From CAZTQN01 sp964615765 (GTDB taxonomy: Bacteria > Planctomycetota > Phycisphaerae > Phycisphaerales > UBA1924): DNA of 50,527 nt. Every line of letters starts with the position of its first letter. The first letter of the stretch is position 1. The notes beneath the pieces are model-generated. The model worked only from the letters and a program-made list of their open reading frames with translations, searched no databases and was not told where the DNA came from. Location of the stretch: NCBI GenBank assembly GCA_964615765.1, contig CAZTQN010000030.1, positions 1 to 50,527 of the forward strand. Reading direction: 5' to 3'. Of this stretch, positions 15,133 through 24,166 are shown piece by piece. The position numbers and the translations under genes were made by a program.

Positions 15133-16662
15133 ATGCACAGCGGGCAGGACGCGCCGGGGCAACGCACACTGGGGGAACTCCGCGCCGCCGGATATCGGCC
15201 CCGGAGCGTCAAAGCCGAACTCCGCGCCAACGCCGCGGCCCGCCTGAGCGCGGGGCGGACGCTCCTCGATGGCGTGCGCGGGTACGAGGACACCGTGCTC
15301 CCGCAGATCGGCGCGGCCCTGCTCAGCCGGCATGACCTCCTGCTGCTCGGGCTTCGCGGTCAGGCCAAGACCCGCATGCTCCGCGGCATGGTCGAACTGC
15401 TCGACGAGTGGATCCCCGTCATCGACGACGCCGACGTGCCACTGCGCGATGACCCGATGGCGCCGCACACGGCGGGCGGGCGGCGCGTGGTCGAACGGCG
15501 CGGCGACGACACGCCCGTGCGCTGGGTGCACCGCTCGGAGCGGTACGTGGAAAAACTGGCCACGCCGGACGTGACCATCGCGGACCTGATCGGCGAGATC
15601 GACCTGATCAAGTACGCGCAGGGGCGGACGCTTGAGGACGAGTCGACGATTCACTACGGGCTGATCCCGCGGGCCAGCCGCGGGCTGTTCGTGATCAACG
15701 AACTGCCCGACCTCTCGCCGCGGATCCAGGTCGGGCTGTTCAACGTGCTGGAAGAACGGGACGTGCAGATCCGCGGGTTTCCGGTGCGGCTGGACCTGGA
15801 CGTGTGCCTGATGTTCAGCGCCAACCCGGAGGACTACACCAACCGCGGGCGGATCGTCACGCCGCTGAAGGATCGCATCGGCTCGGTCGTGCGGACGCAC
15901 TACCCGACCAGCAACCGGGAGGCGATGCGGATCACGCTGGAGAACGCGTTCGTGGACCGCGCGGCGGAGGAGTCGGCACGCCCGGCGCCGGCGGAGCGCG
16001 TGGAAGAGAACACCCCCGCCAACCGCGAGCGGCGCACAGGCACCGTCGCTCGACGGCCGCGCGTGACGGTGCCGACGGTGATGCACGAGATCGTCGAAGA
16101 GGCGATCCGGCAGGCGCGCAAAAGCCCGCACATCAATCAGGCTTCGGGCGTGAGCGTGCGCGCATCGATCGCGGCTCTTGAGAACGTGGTGTCTTCGGCG
16201 GAGATGCGCGGGCTGAAGACGGGCGAGGACGCCGTGTGCGTTCGCGTGTGCGACCTGGGCATGGTCGTGCCGGCGCTGCGCGGGAAGATCGAGCTCATGC
16301 TCGCGGAGGACGGCGGGGCCGCCGACGGTCGCAGCACGGAAGACCGGCTCATCGACGCGCTGGTGGGCGAGGCCGTCAAGACGCTGCTGGCCCGTCGGAC
16401 CGGCGTCGAGCAACTGGTCCCGATCGCGGACGCGTTCAAGGGCGGGCTCTCGCTCGAACTCGACGACTCCACCAGCGCCGCCGACGCCGTCGAGAGCATG
16501 AAGCACGTGCCGGGCCTGCTCGACGCGGCCGGCGTACTGGGCAAGGCGCTCGAACTGGACACACGCGATGTGCAGCAGCGTGCCTGCGCTGGGGAACTGG
16601 TGCTCGAGTTCCTGTATGTGAACAACCGCATCAGCAAGAAGGCCGGGGCGTACACGAGATAA
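15133..16662 (+). CDS. AAA+ ATPase, magnesium-chelatase/MoxR-like
   Basis: A 509-residue AAA+ protein of the ChlI/MoxR clade. Walker A is GLRGQAKT (73-80), Walker B LFVINELPDL near residue 190 with the sensor segment IQVGLFNVLEERDVQIRGFP, then MFSANPEDYTNRGRIVTPLKDRIGS containing the sensor 1 and arginine-finger region. A C-terminal helical part (IVEEAIRQARKSPHINQASGVSVR) follows. Such ATPases usually work with a VWA-domain partner as a chaperone or metal-insertase; no VWA gene is adjacent here. AAAGGA precedes the ATG by about 10 bases. In-frame codons upstream of 15133 have no support. Confidence 0.82.
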   Translation: MHSGQDAPGQRTLGELRAAGYRPRSVKAELRANAAARLSAGRTLLDGVRGYEDTVLPQIGAALLSRHDLLLLGLRGQAKTRMLRGMVELLDEWIPVIDDADVPLRDDPMAPHTAGGRRVVERRGDDTPVRWVHRSERYVEKLATPDVTIADLIGEIDLIKYAQGRTLEDESTIHYGLIPRASRGLFVINELPDLSPRIQVGLFNVLEERDVQIRGFPVRLDLDVCLMFSANPEDYTNRGRIVTPLKDRIGSVVRTHYPTSNREAMRITLENAFVDRAAEESARPAPAERVEENTPANRERRTGTVARRPRVTVPTVMHEIVEEAIRQARKSPHINQASGVSVRASIAALENVVSSAEMRGLKTGEDAVCVRVCDLGMVVPALRGKIELMLAEDGGAADGRSTEDRLIDALVGEAVKTLLARRTGVEQLVPIADAFKGGLSLELDDSTSAADAVESMKHVPGLLDAAGVLGKALELDTRDVQQRACAGELVLEFLYVNNRISKKAGAYTR

Positions 16663-16713
16663 GTTGCAGCGGGGCATCTGCAGCGGGCCGCACGGGGAGC
16701 GGTACCCTCGTAC

Positions 16714-17886
16714 ATGAGACCGCTGCTTGACGAGCCGGTGGTGCCGCGGTGGGAGAGTCGCGGCCTGCCCGCGCTCGCGCTGGCGACCGGGCTCATCAGC
16801 GGTTCGACGCTGGCATGGGCGATGAGCTGGTTCGGCTTCTGGCCAGTGCTGATGACCAATCGGTGGTTCTCGGCCGGGCTGCCGCCCACGCTGCTTGTGG
16901 TCGGGCCGGTGATCTACGCGGTGCTGGCGGCGCGGGTCACGCGGCAGCGGTTCGTCGCGTCGTTCTTTGCCTCGCTCGCGGCGATGGCGTTCATGGTCGC
17001 GGCCTTCGCCGGCGACGTGCTGAACACGCCCGGGTGGGACTGGGACCTCGGGTCATCAACGTGGGTTTGGGCGACGTCGGCGGGCGTGGTGTTGATCGTG
17101 GCCTGTGTGTGCACGTGGATGCTTGTGTACGTGGTCGCGCTCGTGCTCCGGGCCGTGGTCGGACCGATCGAACAGACCGCCGACGACGCGCTGTGCCGAC
17201 GCTGCGCGTACGTGCTTGAACCGGCGATGCGTGTGTGTCCGGAGTGCGGCGCCGACCGCGCCAAAGCGCGATATCGCGCCCGACACGTCATCGCGCTTGA
17301 GCGCACGCTCCGCCGGTCCGGGCGTGCGCTGCTGTTCATAACGGTTGTTGTGTTGACCGGGTGGGTCGCGCATCGGTTCGTGATCGATTATCTTCCCGGC
17401 CGCGCGTTTCTCCGCCGGTTTGACAGTGGCGGCAACGCCTGCCAGGCGTACATCGATCATCGCCCGAGCGGGTTCATGGGCACGTACCGGTTCGAAGGCT
17501 CGATGGGGCGAAGGCTCGGCGTGCGCGTGCCGGACGCCGGTGGGGGTGCGGACGGCGAGGTCGTCGTGGCCTATCGCCCTCGAGCCGCGGCGGGCGCGCC
17601 CGTCATGCAGGTGCAGGTGGGCGCCGTCACGAGCTTCGGGGGCGTGGCGGGCTCGCGGCCGTACACCCAGCTCGGCGCGCCCGTGATCACGGCCAGCTTT
17701 ACGCGCGAGCAGGCCCAGGAAGTCATCGAACGCGGCTTGCCGGCGGGCTTGGTCGAGGCGCTCGTGGAAGCCGCGACCGCCAACCGATGGTCGGTGGCTG
17801 GCACGCCGTCCCCGGGTCAGCCGGCCGAGGTGCGCATCGACCCCGAGCCATATCTGGCCCGCGAGCGTAACCGTCAAACACGTTAA
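16714..17886 (+). CDS. Multi-pass membrane protein with a zinc ribbon
   Basis: A 390-residue protein with four N-terminal membrane helices (about 20-40, 55-75, 80-100, 110-140), a cytoplasmic zinc ribbon CRRCAYVLEPAMRVCPECGAD, a fifth helix near residue 205-225 and an external beta-rich domain at the C-terminus. Family unknown. It follows the AAA+ gene by 51 bases. TACCCT lies 5 bases before the ATG with no Shine-Dalgarno, so it may be made from a leaderless mRNA of its own. The same CxxC-x(n)-CxxC idea recurs in two other small proteins in this window. Confidence 0.72.
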   Translation: MRPLLDEPVVPRWESRGLPALALATGLISGSTLAWAMSWFGFWPVLMTNRWFSAGLPPTLLVVGPVIYAVLAARVTRQRFVASFFASLAAMAFMVAAFAGDVLNTPGWDWDLGSSTWVWATSAGVVLIVACVCTWMLVYVVALVLRAVVGPIEQTADDALCRRCAYVLEPAMRVCPECGADRAKARYRARHVIALERTLRRSGRALLFITVVVLTGWVAHRFVIDYLPGRAFLRRFDSGGNACQAYIDHRPSGFMGTYRFEGSMGRRLGVRVPDAGGGADGEVVVAYRPRAAAGAPVMQVQVGAVTSFGGVAGSRPYTQLGAPVITASFTREQAQEVIERGLPAGLVEALVEAATANRWSVAGTPSPGQPAEVRIDPEPYLARERNRQTR

Positions 17887-18006
17887 TTGATGGATGGAGT
17901 GGCCCGGTCGCCGCACCCCTTGAACGAGTCCGGAATCCAATCGTTCAGCGCGTGACCGGGTTCAGCCCGGTGGGTGGAGAGGGCGGGGCGCGCGATGGAG
18001 CAGATC

Positions 18007-19689
18007 ATGTTCATCAGACCGTTGGCGTTCGCGAGCGCGGGGTATGCCATTGCCGCTGTGGTGAGCGTGGCCGGGGCGCAGACTTCGGTCGGCGGAATCT
18101 CCTACGTCGACCGGGCCGCACGGGGCGAGATCGTGCTCGGGCGGTTCCGCGGCTCGCTCGGGGCCGCCGACTTCGACCGCGACGGGTTCGTCGATCTGTT
18201 CATCAACGACAACGGCGGGGCCATCAAGCGGGTGTTCCGCAACGTGCCCAGCGAGACCGTGCCCGGCGGGCGCACCTTCCTCGACGTCTCCGCCACCGCA
18301 CGGGGCGTGAGCGACCCGGAGGTCGTCAACACCGGCTCCGGCGGCGTGGTGCTGTTCGACTATGACAACGACGGGTACCCGGACATCTACACCACCGGCA
18401 CGGGCGTCGGCGGGGCCGGGCTGTTGCTGCGCAACAACCGCGACTGGACCTTTACCAACGTGACCGCCGCCGCGGGCGTCCGCGTCGCCGGCATCAGCTC
18501 ACTGTGCGCCTCGGCGGACGACGTCGACAACGACGGGGACCTGGACCTGCTCATCGCCAGCAGCGGCGGCGCCGGGCGGGCGCTCACGCTCCTGATCAAC
18601 AACGCCGACGGCACGTTCACCAACCGCTCGTCCACGCTCCCCACCGTCGCGTTCTCCGGGCTCATCTACGCGATGGCCTTCAACGACTACGACCACGACG
18701 GCTGGCGCGACGCCCTGGTGCTGCTCAACGCCGGCAGGCCGCTGCTGCTCCGCAACGTCGAAAGCCCCACCGGCGGACGCACGTTCGCCGACGTCACTTC
18801 CGCGTCCGGGTTCACGTTCGTTGGCCCGGCGCCCATGGGCATCGCGCTGGGCGACGTCAACAACGACGGGTGGCTGGACGTCGCCATCACCGACGCGGTC
18901 TCGGGCACGTACTACGAGAACCGGGCCGGCGTGATGACCCGCGTCACGCCGTACACCACGTTCTTCGGGTGGGGCACGGAGTATCTCGACGCCAACAACG
19001 ACGGCTGGGTGGAGAACTATCAGGCCGGCTCGTTCGGGCGAGCCGCGGTCGACTTCATCATGCGCAACAACGGCGACGGCACCTTCACCGACGCGCGGGC
19101 GGGCCTCAACACCACCGCCCTGGGCAGCCAGTACTGCGCCAAGCTCGACTTCGACAACGACGGGCGCATGGACATCATCACCGTCAACCCGAGCGACTTC
19201 GTCAGCGTGTACCACAATGTCGCGCAGGCGCCCGGCAACTGGCTGACGCTCCGGCTGCGCGGGGGCGACGGCGTGAACACCGACGCCGCGGGCGCCTTCG
19301 TCCGGGTCGTGACCAGCGCCGGCACGCGCGTGGGCGAGATCGCGCTTGGCACCAGCTACTCCGCGACCGACGACGCGCGCCTGCACTTCGGGCTGGGCGC
19401 GATGTCGAGCGTCGAACGCGTCGAGGTCGTGTGGCCCCGGGCCGGCACGCTCGCGCAGCGGACGGAGGTGTTCACGGGCCCGTTCCCCGTCAACCAGGTC
19501 GTGACGCTGTCGCCGCGGCCCGTGTGCCTGGGCGACTTCAACGGCTCCGGGTCCGTGTCGGTCGCCGATGTGTTCGACTATCTCAACGCGTGGTTCGAGG
19601 GCAGCCCGTCGAGCGATGTCGACCAGACCCCCGGCCTGACGGCGCGCGATGTCATGACGTTCCTGGACGCCTGGTTCAGCGGGTGCTGA
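18007..19689 (+). CDS. Exported FG-GAP/ASPIC repeat protein with a dockerin-like tail
   Basis: A 560-residue secreted protein of the CRTAC1-like type. After a signal peptide (MFIRPLAFASAGYAIAAVVSVAGAQ) come about six VCBS/FG-GAP repeats with the calcium-loop pattern DxDxDGxxD: DFDRDGFVDLFI, DYDNDGYPDIYT, DVDNDGDLDLLI, DYDHDGWRDALV, DVNNDGWLDVAI, DFDNDGRMDIIT. An ASPIC/UnbV-like segment (RVEVVWPRAG) follows. The end, LGDFNGSGSVSVADVFDYLNAW and a second GLTARDVMTFLDAWFSGC, is a planctomycete dockerin-like double helix thought to serve sorting or attachment. GGAG six bases before the ATG at 18007 favours this start over an ATG 12 bases upstream. Confidence 0.83.
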   Translation: MFIRPLAFASAGYAIAAVVSVAGAQTSVGGISYVDRAARGEIVLGRFRGSLGAADFDRDGFVDLFINDNGGAIKRVFRNVPSETVPGGRTFLDVSATARGVSDPEVVNTGSGGVVLFDYDNDGYPDIYTTGTGVGGAGLLLRNNRDWTFTNVTAAAGVRVAGISSLCASADDVDNDGDLDLLIASSGGAGRALTLLINNADGTFTNRSSTLPTVAFSGLIYAMAFNDYDHDGWRDALVLLNAGRPLLLRNVESPTGGRTFADVTSASGFTFVGPAPMGIALGDVNNDGWLDVAITDAVSGTYYENRAGVMTRVTPYTTFFGWGTEYLDANNDGWVENYQAGSFGRAAVDFIMRNNGDGTFTDARAGLNTTALGSQYCAKLDFDNDGRMDIITVNPSDFVSVYHNVAQAPGNWLTLRLRGGDGVNTDAAGAFVRVVTSAGTRVGEIALGTSYSATDDARLHFGLGAMSSVERVEVVWPRAGTLAQRTEVFTGPFPVNQVVTLSPRPVCLGDFNGSGSVSVADVFDYLNAWFEGSPSSDVDQTPGLTARDVMTFLDAWFSGC

Positions 19690-19702
19690 AAGGCGCGCGG
19701 GA

Positions 19703-19726
19703 GGCCGCGGGCGCGGACCCGCGGCC
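19703..19726 (+). terminator. Strong hairpin after the FG-GAP gene
   Basis: A perfect 9-bp stem GGCCGCGGG/CCCGCGGCC with a 6-base loop, 14 bases after the stop codon at 19689. It lacks a T tract, so it may stop transcription only with help from Rho or mainly protect the 3' end. Confidence 0.45.
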
Positions 19727-19742
19727 CTTGGGGGTCAGGCCT

Positions 19743-19796
19743 TCAGCCGCTCCACTTCTTCTCTGGCGAGCCGATGGGGATCCTCAGCTGGCGAAG
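19743..19796 (-). pseudogene. Remnant of a citrate synthase 3' end
   Basis: Read on the minus strand this 54-base stretch gives LRQLRIPIGSPEKKWSG and then TGA. The intact citrate synthase ends IRPLSIYTGPAEKKWNG and then TGA at 20654. Ten of 18 codons including the stop are identical at DNA level, in the same orientation, 0.9 kb from the real end. No further similarity is visible beyond it. It looks like the relic of a duplicated or displaced gltA/prpC 3' end. Confidence 0.6.
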
Positions 19797-19948
19797 AAGG
19801 CAGAGAGGTACTCCGAACGAGAACTTTCTGCGGCCAAACAAGCCTGGTCCGGCAGTCGACGGCGAGGCTGCCGATGACTTGGAACCTATGCGGGAAAGCT
19901 GCGAAAAGGCAGGGGTTGACTTTGTCAGTACACATGAAAGGGAATGCC

Positions 19949-20593
19949 ATGCGTACGGTCGCCTGTGGTCTCGCTGCGGCTCTGGGTGCGGCGTCCACTT
20001 CGGTGGTCTCGGCTGAAGTTGTGTACGACGCGACTTCCGGACGGACCCTCAACACAACGTTCATCCCCGATCCCACCAGCGAACACGCCCAGGAACTCAC
20101 GCTGGGTGCTCCCGGGACCACGCTCACCAACGTGGAACTTGAACTGCGGAACGTCAGCTCGACCAACCCGTACGAAGGACAGTTGACCGTCGGCCTTTAT
20201 TCCAGCAGCGGGGCGCTGCCGACTGCGTTGTTGGCGAGCCGGAGTGTTGCGGCCCGCATCGACCCATCCGCTGGGCTCACGCTCTCGGTGCCGTTCGACG
20301 GCACGTTCGTTGGTGGGAACGTGGTCTGGCTGAGTCTCGTGATTCCCGCCAACACGTTGGGCGGTCCAAGCATCGTGGGTATTGGAGAGTCGGTCCTCCC
20401 ACCGCCGCTTGCGATCGGTTCCAACCGAGGTTGGAACACCCGACGCGCCATCAGCGATCCGGGCTGGGTTGGCACCCAACCGCCGATTATTGGCGGTTCC
20501 GCGTGGAGTGTCCGGGTGAACGCGGTACCCGCGCCATCCGCCGCGCTTCTGCTTGGGGCGGCGGGCGTTCTTGCGTCGAAGCGCCGGCGCTGA
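19949..20593 (+). CDS. Exported protein with a PEP-CTERM-like sorting end
   Basis: A 214-residue exported protein: signal peptide MRTVACGLAAALGAASTSVVSA, then a beta-rich body (VYDATSGRTLNTTF, LTNVELELRNVSSTNPYEGQLTVGLYSS, VWLSLVIPANT) of the type seen in choice-of-anchor domains, and a C-terminal VPAPSAALLLGAAGVLASKRRR that matches the PEP-CTERM plan (Pro motif, hydrophobic helix, basic tail). The sorting enzyme exosortase is not in this window. The ATG at 19949 has AAGGGA 5 bases upstream; an ATG at 19934 is also in frame. It lies between the citrate synthase remnant and the intact gene. Codon use is a little less GC-biased than its neighbours. Confidence 0.75.
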   Translation: MRTVACGLAAALGAASTSVVSAEVVYDATSGRTLNTTFIPDPTSEHAQELTLGAPGTTLTNVELELRNVSSTNPYEGQLTVGLYSSSGALPTALLASRSVAARIDPSAGLTLSVPFDGTFVGGNVVWLSLVIPANTLGGPSIVGIGESVLPPPLAIGSNRGWNTRRAISDPGWVGTQPPIIGGSAWSVRVNAVPAPSAALLLGAAGVLASKRRR

Positions 20594-20653
20594 AAGCGGG
20601 CGGCGCTTCGAGCACGCTCATGAGACGGAAGGGCTTCGCGGCGACCCCGAAAC

Positions 20654-21889
20654 TCAGCCGTTCCACTTCTTCTCCGCCGGGCCCGTGTAGATGCTCAGCG
20701 GGCGGATGAGGCGGTTGTCGGCGTGCTGCTCCATCACGTGGGCGCACCAGCCGGTGATGCGGGCGGCGACGAAGATGGGCGTGTACTGCGGGACGGGGAT
20801 GTTCATCGTGAAGTACGTCATCCCGCACGGGAAGTCGACGTTGGGGTGGATGTTCTTCTTGGTGAGCATGATCTTCTGAACCTGCTCGCCAAGGTCGAAC
20901 CAGCGCGGGGCGGGGATGCCGCCGAAGGTGCCTTCGAGCGTGGCGGCCATGTCGCGACCGAGCTTGTGCAGGATGCCGGCGCGGTGGTCGCCGTTCTTGT
21001 ACACGCGGTGCCCGAAGCCCATGAGCTTGCGCTTGGAGGTGAAGGCCTGCTCCATCCACGCGTCGACGGCGGGGGTGCCGATGCCCTTCTCGCCGACGGC
21101 GGCGAGGATCTCCTTGAGCATGTCCATCGCGGCTTCGTTGGCCCCGCCGTGGAGCGGGCCTTTCAGGGCCGCGATCGCGCCGGTGATGGCCCCGTGCATG
21201 TCGCTGAGCGTGCCGGAGATGACGCGGCTGGTGAACGTGGACGCGTTGAACTCGTGCTCGGCGTAAAGGATGAGGCTCACGTCCATGACGCGGGCTTCCT
21301 TCTCCGACGGGCGACGCCCGGTCATCATGTAGAGCATGTTGGCCGCGTGCCCGAGGGTGGGGTCGCCGCCCAGTTCGCGGCCGACGATCCCGCGGCCGTC
21401 GATCACGTTCTGCATGTGCCCGATGATGGTCGGGATCTTCGCGAGCAGGCGCTTGGACTTGCGCAGCTCGGCGGCGGGGGAGTTGTCCTGGCAGTCCGGG
21501 TCGGTGTGACCCAGGATGCTGACGGCGGTGCGGAGCACGTCCATCGGCACGGCCCGCCCGCTGGCCAGCCAGCCCGCGCTCGACTCGATGAAGCTCACGA
21601 CCGCCGCGGGCAGGGCCCGCTCGGCGACGACCTCGGCCTTGAAGCGGCGCAACGCCGGGACGTCCGGGCGGTGCCCTTCGAGCAGCAGGAACGCGACCTC
21701 TTCGAACGTGGCGTGCTGGGCCAGGTCGTGGATCTCGTACCCGCGGTAGATCAGTTTGTCCTGCTCGATGGAACAGACGGCGGTCTGCCCGCCGACCACG
21801 CCCTCGAGACCTTTGCTGAACGCGGCCTGCTTGTCGGCGGCGGACATCGGGCCGTTGGACTTGGCGGCGGGGGCGGTGGTGCTCGACAT
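20654..21889 (-). CDS. prpC: Citrate synthase / 2-methylcitrate synthase
   Basis: A 411-residue type II (short) citrate synthase fold. Catalytic residues: His247 in GPLHGGANEA, His294 in GFGHRVYK and Asp352 in NVDFPCG. It condenses acetyl-CoA or propionyl-CoA with oxaloacetate. The short length and the nearby 2-methylisocitrate lyase gene favour the 2-methylcitrate role, but many bacteria use one such enzyme for both, so gltA is an alternative name. An AGGAG Shine-Dalgarno is 8 bases before the ATG. The receiver gene and prpB follow upstream on the same strand. Confidence 0.85.
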   Translation of the reverse strand: MSSTTAPAAKSNGPMSAADKQAAFSKGLEGVVGGQTAVCSIEQDKLIYRGYEIHDLAQHATFEEVAFLLLEGHRPDVPALRRFKAEVVAERALPAAVVSFIESSAGWLASGRAVPMDVLRTAVSILGHTDPDCQDNSPAAELRKSKRLLAKIPTIIGHMQNVIDGRGIVGRELGGDPTLGHAANMLYMMTGRRPSEKEARVMDVSLILYAEHEFNASTFTSRVISGTLSDMHGAITGAIAALKGPLHGGANEAAMDMLKEILAAVGEKGIGTPAVDAWMEQAFTSKRKLMGFGHRVYKNGDHRAGILHKLGRDMAATLEGTFGGIPAPRWFDLGEQVQKIMLTKKNIHPNVDFPCGMTYFTMNIPVPQYTPIFVAARITGWCAHVMEQHADNRLIRPLSIYTGPAEKKWNG

Positions 21890-22021
21890 CGAAATGACTC
21901 CTGAAAGCGGTGCGACGAATCGACTCTAGCCGGGCCAGCGCCGAGTTCGAGCCGCACGCGCGGGCCAGATGCCCGGGGGAACTCCGAGTATCCGCGCCCC
22001 GATGCCGGAAAGGCGGTCGTT

Positions 22022-22618
22022 TCAGGCCGCGACGCCGACCGGCGCCGGCTTGGCCCACCGCTGGCACAACGCCGCCAGGGCCGCGTGCGACATCGACTTG
22101 TGCGCGTAATCCACGCACCCGGCCTTCAGACAGCGCTCGCGCACGCCGGGCTGGTCGTCGACGGTCAGCGCGATCACCGGCGTCGGCACGCCCTGCTGGC
22201 GCAGCAGGCGCGTCGCTTCGAACCCGTTCATCAGCGGCATGTCCATGTCCATCAGGATCAGGTCGAACCGCGGCGGGAGATCGGGCGTCCACGACTGGAA
22301 GATCGCGAGCGCCTTGCGCCCGTTGTCCGCGAACGTCGGCACGGCTCCGGCCTTGATCAACAGCTCACCCACCAGCCGCTGCACCGCTTCGTCGTCATCA
22401 ACGATCAGTACTCGCAGGCCCGTGAGGGACGCGAGCGGCGTGGGATCCGCGTGCGTATTCACCGGTGATTCGGTGATTGCTGGTGAGGCGGTCGCCGCGG
22501 CGGGCGCGGTCTTCACCTCGGAAACATGCTTTCGCCGGCCAAGCCACGCGAACGTGGCCAGCAGCCCGCTCGCCGCGATCACACCTGCAAACCCGGCCCA
22601 AACGACAGCATCGTCCAT
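22022..22618 (-). CDS. Membrane-anchored response-regulator receiver
   Basis: A 198-residue protein: one N-terminal membrane helix (about residues 5-27), basic RRKH, an Ala/Thr-rich linker and a single receiver domain. Acidic pocket VDDDEA (73-75), phosphoacceptor Asp124 in LMDMDMPLMNG, Thr152 and Lys174 in AHKSM; the usual KP after the lysine is replaced by KS. No output domain follows, so it acts as a phosphate carrier or partner at the membrane. The ATG at 22618 was chosen because the helix then begins at the N-terminus; a GTG at 22645 is in frame. It sits between prpC and prpB on the same strand. Confidence 0.75.
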   Translation of the reverse strand: MDDAVVWAGFAGVIAASGLLATFAWLGRRKHVSEVKTAPAAATASPAITESPVNTHADPTPLASLTGLRVLIVDDDEAVQRLVGELLIKAGAVPTFADNGRKALAIFQSWTPDLPPRFDLILMDMDMPLMNGFEATRLLRQQGVPTPVIALTVDDQPGVRERCLKAGCVDYAHKSMSHAALAALCQRWAKPAPVGVAA

Positions 22619-22686
22619 GATGGGTGTATCGACCGAGTCGTACACCCCTCAGAAAGGGATCCTGCGTGCGGTTTTGGGGTGCGTGT

Positions 22687-23589
22687 TCAGGGCGTGCCGC
22701 GCCATTCCACGCCGGGTGTATAGCCGACTAATCGGTACAGTTCGGCCCGAGTCTGCATCGCCGGGATGAGTGAAGATACGTCGCCGCGGTCGCGGAGCTC
22801 GATCAGGGCGCGGGAGACGGCCCCCATGGCGACGCGGAGCATGGAGACCGGAAAAATGACGCAGTTGTAGCCCATCTCGGCGAAGCGCTGCGCGGGGATG
22901 ATGGGGGTCTTGCCGAACTCGGTCATGTTGGCGAGCAGGTAGACGGGGCGGCCGCAGGTTTGGCGGAGTTCGCGGGCAAAGCGGGCGAACTCGTCCTCGG
23001 TGGTGAGGCCTTCGGGGAAGATCATGTCCGCGCCGGCGCCGACGTACCTGGCGGCCCGGGCGACGGCGGCGTCGAAGCCCTCCACGCCGCGGGCGTCGGT
23101 GCGGGCGCACACGATGAACGCGCTGTGAGCGCGGGCGGCGTCGGCGGCGGCGGCGATCTTCTCGACGGCATGGTCGAGCGGGACCAGCGACTTGCCGTCC
23201 AGGTGCCCGCACCGCTTGGGGAAGACCTGATCTTCGATGTGCAGCCCGGCGGCCCCGGCGCGGGCGTACTCGGCGACCGTCCGCCGCACCATCTCGCTCT
23301 CGCCGAAGCCCGTGTCCGCGTCGGCGATCACCGGCAGGCGGCTGGCGTCGACGACTTCCTTGATCGTGCGGCAGAAATGCTCGAGCGTGAGCAGCCCGAC
23401 ATCGGGCACGCCGGCGCTGACGCTGGTGGCGGCACCGCTGATGTACGCCGCGTGGAAGCCGGCGTCGCGGATGGCCAGCCCGCACAGCGCGCTGAAGGCG
23501 CCGGGCATCATCACGGTCTGGTCCGGACGGTCCAGCAGCGTGCGCAGGCGTCGCCCGGGAGACAGCGCGGCGTCGGGGGTGATGGTCAT
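22687..23589 (-). CDS. prpB: 2-methylisocitrate lyase
   Basis: A 300-residue PEP mutase/isocitrate lyase superfamily enzyme that splits 2-methylisocitrate into pyruvate and succinate, the last step of propionate breakdown by the 2-methylcitrate cycle. Visible motifs: MPGAFSALCG, YISGAATSVSAG, the metal-binding DADTGFG (90-96), and the catalytic loop KRCGH (125-129) with Cys127. This short form with KRCGH is typical of PrpB rather than isocitrate lyase. It is encoded on the same strand as prpC. No prpD or acnD is present in the window, so the middle step must be encoded elsewhere. Confidence 0.9.
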   Translation of the reverse strand: MTITPDAALSPGRRLRTLLDRPDQTVMMPGAFSALCGLAIRDAGFHAAYISGAATSVSAGVPDVGLLTLEHFCRTIKEVVDASRLPVIADADTGFGESEMVRRTVAEYARAGAAGLHIEDQVFPKRCGHLDGKSLVPLDHAVEKIAAAADAARAHSAFIVCARTDARGVEGFDAAVARAARYVGAGADMIFPEGLTTEDEFARFARELRQTCGRPVYLLANMTEFGKTPIIPAQRFAEMGYNCVIFPVSMLRVAMGAVSRALIELRDRGDVSSLIPAMQTRAELYRLVGYTPGVEWRGTP

Positions 23590-23635
23590 TGGGCGAGGGT
23601 ACGCGGAGGTGTGCGTGTGTGCAGGTCGGCGCGAA

Positions 23636-24031
23636 TCAGTCGAACTTGAAGACGCCCTTGCGTACGCCGTAGATGTACGCGATCACCGTGGTGAACACGA
23701 AGAAGAGGATGCGTCCGAGCCAGACGATGCTCTCGCCGGAGCCGCGGTCGATGTTGGGGAACGTGGTGGCCCAGGGGTAGAGGAAGATGATCTCGATATC
23801 GAAGACCAGGAAGACCATCGCGATGAGGTAGAAGCGGACGTTGAACCGCTTGCGGGCGGTCCCGATGGCGTCCATGCCGGACTCGTACGCGGCGCTCTTG
23901 GTCGCCCCGTCGCGCCGAGGCCCGAGAACCAGGCTGATGGCCACGTTGCTGACCCCGAAGCCGACGGCCATCGTCAGCAGGATCATGACCGGGATGTAGT
24001 CGGCGATGGAGACGGCGGCGAGGGTGGTCAT
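23636..24031 (-). CDS. nuoA: NADH-quinone oxidoreductase subunit A
   Basis: A 131-residue membrane subunit of complex I with three helices. The conserved YESGMDAIGTARKRFNVRFYLIAMVFLVFDIEIIFLYPWA, with the acidic DIE in helix 2, is diagnostic. The ATG at 24031 was chosen because the protein then has the normal length (about 120-130); in-frame codons further upstream would add unrelated sequence. Nothing downstream on this strand is nuoB; the next gene is prpB, so this copy is separated from any nuo operon. A distant TATCAT (24059-24064 region) could be its promoter. Confidence 0.93.
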   Translation of the reverse strand: MTTLAAVSIADYIPVMILLTMAVGFGVSNVAISLVLGPRRDGATKSAAYESGMDAIGTARKRFNVRFYLIAMVFLVFDIEIIFLYPWATTFPNIDRGSGESIVWLGRILFFVFTTVIAYIYGVRKGVFKFD

Positions 24032-24166
24032 GGTCGGTGGGCGTCCGGTGCGGGGCCGATGATAGCCCACCATACCGGATCTTTGGCTGGCGGGAGAAGA
24101 TGGCCCGGGCGGTGGGGGGTGGGAGAAGGAAGCGGGTGGACAACGTGCCGGGGGGAATGTGAAAAC

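Noticed and set aside
19735..20166. 143-residue minus-strand open frame over the FG-GAP/PEP-CTERM gap
   Set aside because: Most of it is antisense to the exported gene; only the 54-base citrate synthase relic is meaningful, and in another frame.
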